From an uncultured Acidobacteriota bacterium (GTDB taxonomy: Bacteria > Acidobacteriota > Blastocatellia > Pyrinomonadales > Pyrinomonadaceae), in contig CADEFG010000068.1 of assembly GCA_902826505.1 (NCBI GenBank), forward strand, positions 1 to 12,886: a stretch of 12,886 bases of DNA. Reading direction: 5' to 3'. The position numbers and the translations under genes are program-made. Below are positions 1-8,727 of this stretch, piece after piece; positions within the stretch are counted from its first letter, which is position 1, and each line of letters starts with the position of its first letter. The notes beneath the pieces are model-generated. The model saw nothing but the letters and a program-made list of their open reading frames with translations. It ran no database searches and was not told the DNA's origin.

Positions 1-405
1 CGCTGACGATGACCGCAAAACATTGCCCAAACCAGCCCGTTCCAGCACAAACTCGATCTCCTCGCGTTTTGCCATCGAAACGATGCCGAGCGCAAAATCT
101 TTGTCCATCTTTTTGATAAAATCCGTGACGCCGTCAAAAAGCGGCAGATCGCCCGCAACCATTTCGCGCCAGCGGTTTGTTTTCGCGAGCGTTATTTCTA
201 AAACTTTGTTTGCTTCGGGCTTTTTTCCCGCCCGCTCAAACGCCGCGCTGACAAAGGTTTTGTCGTCCATCCCGAGACACGAAAAATAATCTTCTTCGGT
301 CAGCGTGATGCCTTCGCCTTTCAGGATTTCCTGGTACGCTTTCATCTGAATCGGCTCGTCATCGATGATGACGCCGTTAAAATCCATCAATATTGCTTTG
401 ATCAT
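1..405 (-). CDS. HAD-superfamily hydrolase, beta-phosphoglucomutase-like (N-terminal part, runs off the left edge)
   Basis: The reverse strand encodes 135 residues from ATG at 405 and is still open at base 1, so the C-terminal catalytic motifs are outside the window. The start MIKAILMDFNGVIIDDEP is a HAD motif I (D8-F-N10-G-V), followed by a helical cap-like region (about residues 18-90) and the motif II serine at about S110 in GIVSMAKREE. HAD enzymes are cytosolic phosphatases or phosphomutases using the first Asp as nucleophile. The second Asp of the usual DxDx(T/V) motif is Asn here, which is odd because that residue is normally the general acid/base. The substrate cannot be deduced. No Shine-Dalgarno site is visible. 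A 165-nt gap separates it from the oxidase gene upstream, with an AT-rich -10-like TATAAA (459-454) and a dyad at 439-452, so it may have its own promoter. Confidence 0.85.
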   Translation of the reverse strand, partial: MIKAILMDFNGVIIDDEPIQMKAYQEILKGEGITLTEEDYFSCLGMDDKTFVSAAFERAGKKPEANKVLEITLAKTNRWREMVAGDLPLFDGVTDFIKKMDKDFALGIVSMAKREEIEFVLERAGLGNVLRSSSA

Positions 406-438
406 TAGGTTTTGATTACCTCTTATTTTGTAAAAAAC

Positions 439-452
439 TTAGAGAACTCTAA
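439..452. promoter_or_regulatory. Inverted repeat upstream of the HAD gene, possible operator
   Basis: TTAGAG-AA-CTCTAA has two perfect 6-nt arms around a 2-nt centre. It lies 34 nt upstream of the HAD start codon and just downstream (minus strand) of a TATAAA box at 459-454, so it would overlap the start of a transcript from that box. No good -35 hexamer is present, so the promoter and operator reading is tentative. Confidence 0.3.
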
Positions 453-570
453 TTTTATATTTTACCGATATTTAGCGCAAAGGCTTAAGGTCAGTAACGC
501 TTTTTTAATTCAATGCGAAACTCGTCAGGAAACGAAAAATAGATTCGCTCAACGACGTCGCGGCTGATCT

Positions 571-2082
571 TCAACTCAAAAACTTCGCATCGAACATATT
601 TCCGCGTCCTAAAATCCCGTGCGGGTCAAAGGCTTTTTTGAGTTCCGCCATTTCGTTCAAAAATCTTTCGCCGTATTGCACGTAAAGATATTTGGATTTA
701 TGTTTGCCGATGCCGTGTTCCGCCGAGATCGTTCCGCCGAGCATGATCGACTGCGCGATAAAACGCCCGTATAGATAACGCGCTTTTTCGGCTTCTGCCG
801 GCGACTTCGGAATCATATTGGCGTGCAGATGGTTGTCGCCGATATGCCCGAAAATGACATATTCCAAACCGCTTTCGCTTAGTTTTTCCTGGTAGAATTT
901 GAGAAACGAAAGAAATTTATCGTCGGGCACCGCCATATCGGTGCCGACTTTTTTCTGTTTATATTTCACGATCCGTTCGTTGACCGAAACCGGCAGCGCG
1001 TGGCGAAATGCGCGCAGCCTTTCGCGATCCTCGTCGGTCGTCGTAAACCACGACCGTTCGAGATCGGCGTGGTGTTTTTCAAGCAGCTCGTTCCATTGCT
1101 CCAAAAGCTCGTCTTCGGTGGCGGCGGTTGTTTCTTGTTCAAAGAAAATCGCGCCCCGCGCCGCGCCGGGAACTTCGGGAAACTTTTCGGAGATAAATTT
1201 TAACGATCTTTCGTCGAAATATTCGATCAATGAAGCGTCAATTTGATTTTGGATTTTAGATTTTGGATTTTGGATTTGATTGTTTCTGGTGTTGAATGAA
1301 ATATCTCTGGCTTCCCAAACAAAATTTAATAAATCCGCTTCGTTTTCAAAAAAAATAATGCCGCTGAAAAACGATGCGGGTTTCGGCAAAACCCTTAATT
1401 CGATCTCCGTAATAATTCCGAGCGTGCCTTCGCTGCCGATAAACAGATCGATCGCGTCGACCTTTTCGCCCGAAAAATAACCGCTCGTGTTTTTACGGAC
1501 ATCGGGTTGGCGATAGGTCGGCAATTTCGCCTTGATGAGATTTCCCTGCCCGGTTTTTACTTCGATCAAACCGTTTTCCGAAAATTGCGCGCCGCGTTTT
1601 AAGTTCAAAATTTCGCCGGTCGCCATATCGATCTCGAGTCTGTCGACAAATTTGCGCGTCGCGCCGTATTTAAACGTCCGCGCTCCCGAAGCGGTGGTCG
1701 CGACGGTTCCGCCGAGCTGGCAGCTCCATTCGGTCGGGTCGGGCGGATAAAAAAGATTTTCGGCTTCGACCGCTTTTTGAAAATCGATCAAAGCGACGCC
1801 GCTTTGGACGATTGCCCGAAGCGTCACTTTGTTGATTTCCTTGATCTTATTAAATTTTTCGAGCGAGATGACAAAACCGCCGAACGGAATCGCGCCGCCG
1901 ACCGTGCCGGTTCGCGCACCCGAAACCGTCACCGGAATTTTTTGCGCGTTCGCTTCTTTTAAGATCTCGGCGATTTCGGCGGAAGTTTCGGGAATGAAAA
2001 GTTTTTCGGCGTGTCCGCCCGGCAAATTACTGGCGTCGGTTAAATAATTTTGCAGTTCATCGATCTGGGTTTTGACTTGCAT
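571..2082 (-). CDS. FAD-linked D-2-hydroxyacid oxidase/dehydrogenase (GlcD / D-lactate dehydrogenase family)
   Basis: A 503-residue, full-length member of the FAD-binding (PCMH-type) oxidase family. It likely oxidises a D-2-hydroxyacid such as D-lactate or glycolate to the 2-oxoacid in the cytosol or at the membrane. The N-terminal FAD domain shows VSGARTGTVGGAIP (about 53-66), the PPDPTEWSCQLGGTVAT loop (113-129) and IGSEGTLGIITE (215-226). The C-terminal domain shows GHIGDNHLHAN (412-422) and the EHGIG segment (455-459); these His and Glu residues form the metal/substrate site in relatives. The ending FDPHGILGRGNMF is the usual family terminus. It lies 24 nt downstream of the kinase stop, so the two are probably co-transcribed. 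The odd part is residues 268-281, an inserted-looking loop (NQIQNPKSKIQNQI) made by an in-frame heptanucleotide repeat. The exact substrate is not deducible. Confidence 0.93.
   Translation of the reverse strand: MQVKTQIDELQNYLTDASNLPGGHAEKLFIPETSAEIAEILKEANAQKIPVTVSGARTGTVGGAIPFGGFVISLEKFNKIKEINKVTLRAIVQSGVALIDFQKAVEAENLFYPPDPTEWSCQLGGTVATTASGARTFKYGATRKFVDRLEIDMATGEILNLKRGAQFSENGLIEVKTGQGNLIKAKLPTYRQPDVRKNTSGYFSGEKVDAIDLFIGSEGTLGIITEIELRVLPKPASFFSGIIFFENEADLLNFVWEARDISFNTRNNQIQNPKSKIQNQIDASLIEYFDERSLKFISEKFPEVPGAARGAIFFEQETTAATEDELLEQWNELLEKHHADLERSWFTTTDEDRERLRAFRHALPVSVNERIVKYKQKKVGTDMAVPDDKFLSFLKFYQEKLSESGLEYVIFGHIGDNHLHANMIPKSPAEAEKARYLYGRFIAQSIMLGGTISAEHGIGKHKSKYLYVQYGERFLNEMAELKKAFDPHGILGRGNMFDAKFLS
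1245..1279. repeat. Heptanucleotide tandem repeat inside the oxidase gene (locus A)
   Basis: On the plus strand the units are GATTTTG, GATTTTA, GATTTTG, GATTTTG and a decayed GATTTGA; on the coding strand this is CAAAATC. Seven is not a multiple of three, so three units (21 nt) encode a heptapeptide QNPKSKI, exactly what is seen around residues 271-277. The reading frame survives on both sides. Confidence 0.9.
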
Positions 2083-2096
2083 ACTGCTATTGTATG
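2080..2096. repeat. Short inverted repeat over the oxidase start codon
   Basis: Arms CATAC (2080-2084) and GTATG (2092-2096) are separated by 7 nt and include the start codon of the oxidase gene. In RNA this could form a 5-bp hairpin over the start site. The arms are short and chance is a fair explanation. Confidence 0.35.
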
Positions 2097-2106
2097 CAAA
2101 AACTTG

Positions 2107-4071
2107 CTATCGCGCATCATAATGAACACGTCCCAATAATTTTCTTTCGCCGCAGCTCAGCGAAAATGTCGCGTCCAGGTAAGAAACGTTTTGATAAAGA
2201 TCGTCATACACGATGCCGTTGATCGTAAAACTGTGATTTGCATTTTGGGAACAGTAAAACTGGCTGAAACTGATCGAATAATTCATCGTCGGTTGGCTGG
2301 AAAGTTCCAGCACCGCAGAATAATTTCCGGCTTTCAGTTTCGGGGTGTATAAGGGTGGTTTGAATTTGACCCGGGTGCCGTTGGCATCAATGACGACGAC
2401 TTTAGAATCTTTTTCGTTGTAGGAATAATTTTCGAATTTTGATGTAAAAAGCGCGTTTTCGGAAGTAATCGTCTGACTTCTGACCGCGTAACCGTCGTCG
2501 GAATTGAAAGCCAGGTAATGTTGGACGGATTGTTTCGGCGGCATCGTTAATTTTGCGCGGTTTGGTTTGTCGGAACCATCCGGTGACGGAGTTTCCAACA
2601 TTCCAACGCTTTGCGGATTTGAACTCGTGACCGGACTATTTGGTGAATTCATCGCCCGGTCTTCGGCAAATTCTGCTTTTTGTTTATACTCTGTGATTTT
2701 GATCTGCGCTTTTTCATAATTCGGATTCGACGAATCGATTGAAACCAGCAGATTATAGGCACGCTTATATTTATTGCTGATCTCTTCCCATTCAAATTTT
2801 GTGGTTGCTGTTTTTTCCATCGTCCGGGCTTCTTCGACTTGCTTTTCCGCTTCGTCGTAAATGGTTGTGGACGAACTATTTAACGTTCCAACTTCATTTT
2901 GCCGCGAACTTTGACGCGGATTTTTATCCGCCAGCTCAAGTGAAGTCCGGCGAAAATTCAGGATTTTTCCAGCCACGAAAAGGAATCCGATAAAGCAGCA
3001 AATCCCGAAAATCCCCCAAAACATCCATTTTCCGGTTGAACCGCCGGTGCGCGGTTCCGCCGTCGTTGACAGACCGCGCGGCAAATTGCCTGCCGCAAAA
3101 TTCTGTGTCGGGACAATAATCGTCGGCGGAATAAATTGCGGATTGCTGACCGGCAAACTTTTCGGCGGAAGATTTTGATTATTGACGATCGGCTGAAGCA
3201 TTGTTACGCCGCCAGATTGCATTCGATTGTTGAAAAAACCCGTATTGGCAGCGATCGCGTTCAAAGCGGCGAGGGCTTCGTTTGCCGAATGGAATCGCTG
3301 GCGAAAATCATGGCGGACAAGTTTTGAAATAAAATGTTCGACTTCCGGTGAAAGCTGCGCGCGTTGTTTCCAGATAAACTCGTTGCTATGCGGATTTTTA
3401 TGCAAATCGAGCGGCTTTGTGCCGGTCAAAGCCTCGATCACGATCAGACCGAGCGCATAGAGATCGCTGCTGAAATTCGGGTTTCCAGCCATTTGCTCCA
3501 TCGGCATATAGCCGTGCGAACCGATTGTCACGGTTGAAAAAGTTGCGCTCTGCGGAGTTCGCGGCGCGGCGGCGCTGACTTGTTTGACCGCGCCGAAATC
3601 GATCAAAAAAATACTGCCGTCCGCCGTCCGCCGGATCAAATTCGCCGGTTTAATGTCGCGGTGAATGACGTTTTGTTTGTGAACGAAGGAAAGAATTTCG
3701 AGCGTTTGCCCCAAAAGCCGGATGATCTCTTTTTGATTATAAATTCTGCCGCCCGTAAACTCGCGGTCGAGCGTATGCCCTTCGATAAATTCCTGAACGA
3801 GATAAAATTCGCCGCGCTCCTTAAAATGCGCGATCAGCGACGGAATCTGCGGATGCCCGCCGAGCCGGTAAAGGATTTCCGCTTCCTGCTGGAAAAGCCG
3901 GTTCGCCAGTTCAAGCGTTTCGGCGTCCGCGATCTGCGGTCGAAGATGTTTGACCACGCAGCGCGGGCGCGTTTGTAATTGCAAATCTTCCGCCAGATAG
4001 GTTAATCCGAATCCGCCGACACCGATTTGTTGTAAGATTCTGTAACGTCCGTTAATGGTCAGGTTTTCCAT
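2107..4071 (-). CDS. Membrane-anchored Ser/Thr protein kinase with extracytoplasmic C-terminal domain
   Basis: A 654-residue receptor-type Hanks kinase. The cytosolic kinase domain (about 10-270) has the glycine loop GVGGFG (17-22), catalytic Lys in CVVKHL (K41), HRDIKPANLI (H137-D139, N144) and DFG (158-160); all catalytic residues are present. PMEQ stands where APE is usual, and RPRCVVKHLRP resembles cyanobacterial kinases. A Pro/Asn-rich linker (about 285-345) leads to one membrane helix, WMFWGIFGICCFIGFLFVAG (349-368). The outer part has a charged helical segment (403-473, possibly TPR- or coiled-coil-like), a Ser/Pro-rich linker, then a beta-rich module (about 515-654) with two cysteines (C607, C640) that could form a disulfide. 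I do not recognise that module. It lies 88 nt after uvrB and 24 nt before the oxidase gene. No Shine-Dalgarno site is seen at its ATG. Confidence 0.93.
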   Translation of the reverse strand: MENLTINGRYRILQQIGVGGFGLTYLAEDLQLQTRPRCVVKHLRPQIADAETLELANRLFQQEAEILYRLGGHPQIPSLIAHFKERGEFYLVQEFIEGHTLDREFTGGRIYNQKEIIRLLGQTLEILSFVHKQNVIHRDIKPANLIRRTADGSIFLIDFGAVKQVSAAAPRTPQSATFSTVTIGSHGYMPMEQMAGNPNFSSDLYALGLIVIEALTGTKPLDLHKNPHSNEFIWKQRAQLSPEVEHFISKLVRHDFRQRFHSANEALAALNAIAANTGFFNNRMQSGGVTMLQPIVNNQNLPPKSLPVSNPQFIPPTIIVPTQNFAAGNLPRGLSTTAEPRTGGSTGKWMFWGIFGICCFIGFLFVAGKILNFRRTSLELADKNPRQSSRQNEVGTLNSSSTTIYDEAEKQVEEARTMEKTATTKFEWEEISNKYKRAYNLLVSIDSSNPNYEKAQIKITEYKQKAEFAEDRAMNSPNSPVTSSNPQSVGMLETPSPDGSDKPNRAKLTMPPKQSVQHYLAFNSDDGYAVRSQTITSENALFTSKFENYSYNEKDSKVVVIDANGTRVKFKPPLYTPKLKAGNYSAVLELSSQPTMNYSISFSQFYCSQNANHSFTINGIVYDDLYQNVSYLDATFSLSCGERKLLGRVHYDAR

Positions 4072-4159
4072 TCGTTTTTGCGAAGAAATGAGTTCGTGCC
4101 AGATAAAGCCAAAGACATTTTAGCAAAAAACAACGAAGTTTAACAGAAAATTTTACAAG

Positions 4160-6148
<1,989 letters not shown>

Positions 6149-6157
6149 TTTAAAAGC

Positions 6158-6197
6158 AAAAAAGTTACGGAGTTTTCTTTAATTTTACTTCGTAACT
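6158..6197 (-). promoter_or_regulatory. Dyad around the uvrB -10 box; hairpin plus T-run on the minus strand
   Basis: Read on the minus strand, arm AGTTACGAAG (6197-6188) and arm CTCCGTAACT (6172-6163) pair at 9 of 10 positions around a 15-nt A/T-rich loop. Five further T residues follow (6162-6158). The loop contains the candidate uvrB -10 box. It could be an operator for the uvrB promoter, a weak terminator for transcripts arriving from the HEAT gene, or both. Confidence 0.45.
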
Positions 6198-6211
6198 CTG
6201 TGCTTTGTCAT
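6182..6211 (-). promoter_or_regulatory. Candidate sigma70-type promoter of uvrB
   Basis: The -35 ATGACA (6211-6206, 5/6 to TTGACA), an 18-nt spacer and the -10 TAAAAT (6187-6182, 5/6 to TATAAT) would start transcription near 6175, about 27 nt before the uvrB ATG. It lies entirely in the gap after the HEAT gene stop. Confidence 0.45.
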
Positions 6212-6226
6212 CTGTGAATTGCAGTT

Positions 6227-7477
6227 TCACGCAGGAATCATTTCAAAACTTTGAATAACTTCATCGATTTTATCTCGGAGTTCTTTGGAAATAGTTGTTT
6301 TTTCAAGTATTTCGTAGAGATTTGAAAGCGTTCCTTCGTCCTTTGTCAAACCAACGACGTGCAGCAGCGCGAGTTTGACGTTGCTGTCGTTATGCGTTTC
6401 GATCGATTTGAAAATTGCTTCGGTTTCGCCTGCCCGGATCATCAGCGATAAGAGCGTCACGGCTTCGTACGCGATTTTCTGATCCTGATGCGTCAGACGG
6501 TCAAACGAACGGGTTAACAGGTCGGCTTCCATCGCGGCTTGCGTTGCCTGCCGCATGCGAAACTCGTCGCCGGTTTCGGCAATTCGCGTCCAAGCATCGG
6601 CGCGGTCGAAACTAAGCCGGAAAAGTCCGCGCGCCGCCGCTGCCCGAACTTCGCGGGTCGGGTCTGCGCAACACAGCAAGATCGTTTCAAAAACCGATTC
6701 GTGGTCAAAATCCGCTAAAACCGAAACCGCTTTTGAACGCAGATTCGACGAAAGATCATAGAGCGCGACTTGCGACAAAGCCTCGACCGAGTTTCTGGTT
6801 TTGAATCTCGTCAGAATTCTGACCGCCAGATCGCGGATTTCCTCATCTTCTTCAAACTCGTCGTGAGTTTGTTCGATCGCGCTCATCAAAGCGTCGTCGT
6901 TCGAGATCGATAGCGGCGCAAACGGGCGGGCTAATTCGAGTTTTTGAAACTTAAAAATCGGCAGTTGGTTAAATTGCAGTGTTTTGAGTTTTTCCTTAAA
7001 TTCTTTTTCTGAATAGTCTAAAGCCTTGTCTTCGGAGCCGGAATTGCGGTTGAAAAGCTTGCCCGTTTTCGGTAAGCCATCGGCGAGATTTTTCTTTTGT
7101 CCCGTTTTTGGAGATTTTGCGACGGTCTTTTTGTGACGGCGAAACCATTCCATTTCCTTGTCCGCATCAACCGAATTGGAATCCCAATTATTATCTTCCG
7201 ACATCATTTTCTCTTTTTTGGAAATGTCGGATTTTGTTTGCTTTTCCGCCTTTTTGGTTTTCATTAGCCAAAGAATTGCCCCAACTAAACCGAGAACCAG
7301 AACAAATAAGGTTCCATACCACCAGGTATAATCTTCGGCAGGCTGCGGCGGGGCGGGCGGAACTTTGACCTGCGGCATCTGTGCCGATATTTGCAACGTC
7401 GTGAACAAAATCAGAGAAAATAGACTTGTAAATTTTATTTTGCTGAATTTAAAGGGGAAATTATATAGCTTATTCAT
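6227..7477 (-). CDS. Membrane-anchored HEAT-repeat protein
   Basis: I start it at ATG 7475-7477 (416 residues) because MNKLYNFPFKFSKIKFTSL followed by FSLILFTTLQISAQ is a typical cleavable signal peptide, and because a strong promoter places the transcript start near 7561. The longer open frame begins at GTG 7558, almost at that +1. After the signal comes a Pro-rich periplasmic stretch (34-47), then one membrane helix (about 52-73) followed by Lys-rich KTKKAEKQTK, which predicts the rest is cytosolic. A charged, low-complexity linker (75-180) leads to about five HEAT-type helical repeats (205-410; for example DPTREVRAAAARGLFRL). HEAT domains are protein-binding scaffolds; I see no catalytic motif, and the partner is unknown. 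It lies 78 nt upstream of uvrB in the same direction. Confidence 0.85.
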   Translation of the reverse strand: MNKLYNFPFKFSKIKFTSLFSLILFTTLQISAQMPQVKVPPAPPQPAEDYTWWYGTLFVLVLGLVGAILWLMKTKKAEKQTKSDISKKEKMMSEDNNWDSNSVDADKEMEWFRRHKKTVAKSPKTGQKKNLADGLPKTGKLFNRNSGSEDKALDYSEKEFKEKLKTLQFNQLPIFKFQKLELARPFAPLSISNDDALMSAIEQTHDEFEEDEEIRDLAVRILTRFKTRNSVEALSQVALYDLSSNLRSKAVSVLADFDHESVFETILLCCADPTREVRAAAARGLFRLSFDRADAWTRIAETGDEFRMRQATQAAMEADLLTRSFDRLTHQDQKIAYEAVTLLSLMIRAGETEAIFKSIETHNDSNVKLALLHVVGLTKDEGTLSNLYEILEKTTISKELRDKIDEVIQSFEMIPA

Positions 7478-7567
7478 GGTCTTACCCGTTTTTTGAAAAA
7501 TATGAAAAGGTTGGATTTGGGCGCAAGATTGACAGCGCATTTTAATTTTATAAAACACGCCGAATTT

Positions 7568-7596
7568 ATTATGCCCTTTTTTTTTGAAAATGTCAC
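7568..7596 (-). promoter_or_regulatory. Promoter of the HEAT-repeat gene
   Basis: GTGACA (7596-7591), a 17-nt spacer containing an A9 run, and CATAAT (7573-7568) each match the sigma70 consensus at 5 of 6 positions. A start near 7561 gives an 83-nt leader to the ATG at 7477 and argues against the upstream GTG at 7558. Confidence 0.6.
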
Positions 7597-7664
7597 TTAA
7601 TTTTTAACTTTGTTAATCATTTTTATTTTTTTTCAGACACACGGCTAATTTATTATCTGAAACC

Positions 7665-7700
7665 TTTACATATTTCAACTTTCCTAATAAAGTTAGGTTG
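7665..7700 (+). promoter_or_regulatory. Candidate purC promoter and overlapping inverted repeats
   Basis: TTTACA (7665-7670), a 17-nt spacer and TAAAGT (7688-7693) form a fair sigma70-like promoter with a start near 7700, about 35 nt before the purC ATG. The same stretch holds two overlapping dyads, AACTTT/AAAGTT (7677-7682 and 7689-7694) and CCTAA/TTAGG (7683-7687 and 7693-7697), which could be a repressor site. No Shine-Dalgarno site precedes purC. Confidence 0.35.
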
Positions 7701-7734
7701 TTCAAACAATTCTAAAATTTTAAACATAAAAAAG

Positions 7735-8631
7735 ATGTCGGCAGTAAAAACGGTTTCAGAAACCAGCGTTAAAGGTTTAAATCTTCTTCATCGCGGGAAA
7801 GTGCGCGATGTTTACGAAATAAATGAACGTCAACTTTTGTTGGTCGCGACCGACCGGATTTCGGCGTTTGATTGCGTGATGCCGACGCCGATTCCGAACA
7901 AAGGTGCGATCTTAACCGCGCTTTCCTGTTTTTGGTTCGGGCAATTAGGACATCTCACGGAACATCATCTGATCACCGCCGATTTTGACAAAATGCCCGA
8001 AATTGTCCAGCAAAACGCAGATCTCAGCGGACGCTCGACGCTTGTCAAAAGAACAAAAGTTTTTCCGGTGGAATGTGTGGTTCGCGGTTATCTCGAGGGT
8101 TCGGGCTGGAAGGATTACCAGGCGACGCAGAAAATTTGCGGGCACGAGCTTCCCGCCGGTCTGCGGCAGTGCGACAAACTGCCCGAACCGCTTTTTACGC
8201 CCGCGACCAAAGCCGCGACCGGGCATGACGAAAATATTACCGAGCTTGAATTTGTTAAAATAATCGGTGCCGAAACCGCCGCCAAACTGAGTTCGCTGTC
8301 GCTGAAGATTTACAAGGAAGCAAGCGATTACGCGCAATCAAAAGGCATCATCATCGCCGATACAAAATTTGAATTCGGGTTGGACGCGAATGGCAATATT
8401 TTGTTGATCGACGAGGTTTTAACGCCCGATTCATCCCGGTTTTGGTCAGCCGCAACCTATGAACCCGGACACGCGCAGCCGTCGTTCGACAAACAATTTT
8501 TGCGCGAATATCTGGAAACTTTGGATTGGAACAAACAACCGCCCGCCCCTGTTTTACCAAATGAGATCGTCGAAGCCACGACCGAGCGTTATCTGGCGGC
8601 TTTACGATTACTGACCGGAAAAGAACTCTAA
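7735..8631 (+). CDS. purC: Phosphoribosylaminoimidazole-succinocarboxamide synthase (SAICAR synthetase)
   Basis: PurC joins CAIR and aspartate using ATP to make SAICAR in de novo purine synthesis, in the cytosol. The 298-residue protein is the longer (about 300 aa, ADE1-like) form rather than the roughly 235-aa E. coli form. Visible motifs are GKVRDVY (21-27), DRISAFD (40-46), VECVVRGYLEGSGW (112-125), LFTPATKAATGHDENI (153-168), IADTKFEFG (207-215) and DEVLTPDSSRFW (226-237), all conserved in the family. It ends in tandem stops (TAATAA). It is the first gene on the plus strand after a divergent promoter region with the HEAT gene. The Fis-type gene follows after 96 nt, with a heptamer-repeat hairpin between them. 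No other purine gene is in the window. Confidence 0.97.
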   Translation: MSAVKTVSETSVKGLNLLHRGKVRDVYEINERQLLLVATDRISAFDCVMPTPIPNKGAILTALSCFWFGQLGHLTEHHLITADFDKMPEIVQQNADLSGRSTLVKRTKVFPVECVVRGYLEGSGWKDYQATQKICGHELPAGLRQCDKLPEPLFTPATKAATGHDENITELEFVKIIGAETAAKLSSLSLKIYKEASDYAQSKGIIIADTKFEFGLDANGNILLIDEVLTPDSSRFWSAATYEPGHAQPSFDKQFLREYLETLDWNKQPPAPVLPNEIVEATTERYLAALRLLTGKEL

Positions 8632-8638
8632 TAAACGA

Positions 8639-8717
8639 TTTTTGGCTTTTGGTTTTGGTGTGAAATCCAAAACATTCGAATCAAATTCCAAAGACCAAAA
8701 ACCAAAGCCCAAAGACC
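8639..8717. repeat. Inverted pair of heptanucleotide repeats between purC and the Fis-type gene (locus B)
   Basis: The right arm is four exact heptamers CCAAAGA, CCAAAAA, CCAAAGC, CCAAAGA (8688-8715) plus CC. The left arm carries the same unit in reverse orientation: TTTTTGG (8639-8645), CTTTTGG (8646-8652), TTTTGG (8653-8658). The arms can pair (GGCTTTTGGTTTTGG against CCAAAAACCAAAGCC, with two slipped positions), giving a long imperfect hairpin around ATTCGAAT. It starts 8 nt after the purC stop, so it may terminate or stabilise the purC transcript. Confidence 0.85.
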
Positions 8718-8727
8718 TTTTGAAACT

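Noticed and set aside
899..1246. Plus-strand open frames of 60-210 codons opposite the oxidase, kinase, uvrB and ABC-F genes
   Set aside because: They lie wholly antisense to well-recognised genes, have biased composition (Arg/Phe/Ser-rich) typical of reverse-frame reads, and show no domain I recognise.
4072..4159. Terminator or promoter in the uvrB-kinase gap
   Set aside because: No stem with a T-run is visible, and the best promoter-like boxes (GTTAAA, TAAAAT) are too weak to claim.
7556..7558. GTG start for the HEAT protein
   Set aside because: It falls at the predicted transcript start and would add 27 residues before an otherwise clear signal peptide.
8639..8717. Heptamer repeats as a CRISPR array
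   Set aside because: Units are 7 nt, contiguous and without spacers; no cas gene is nearby.
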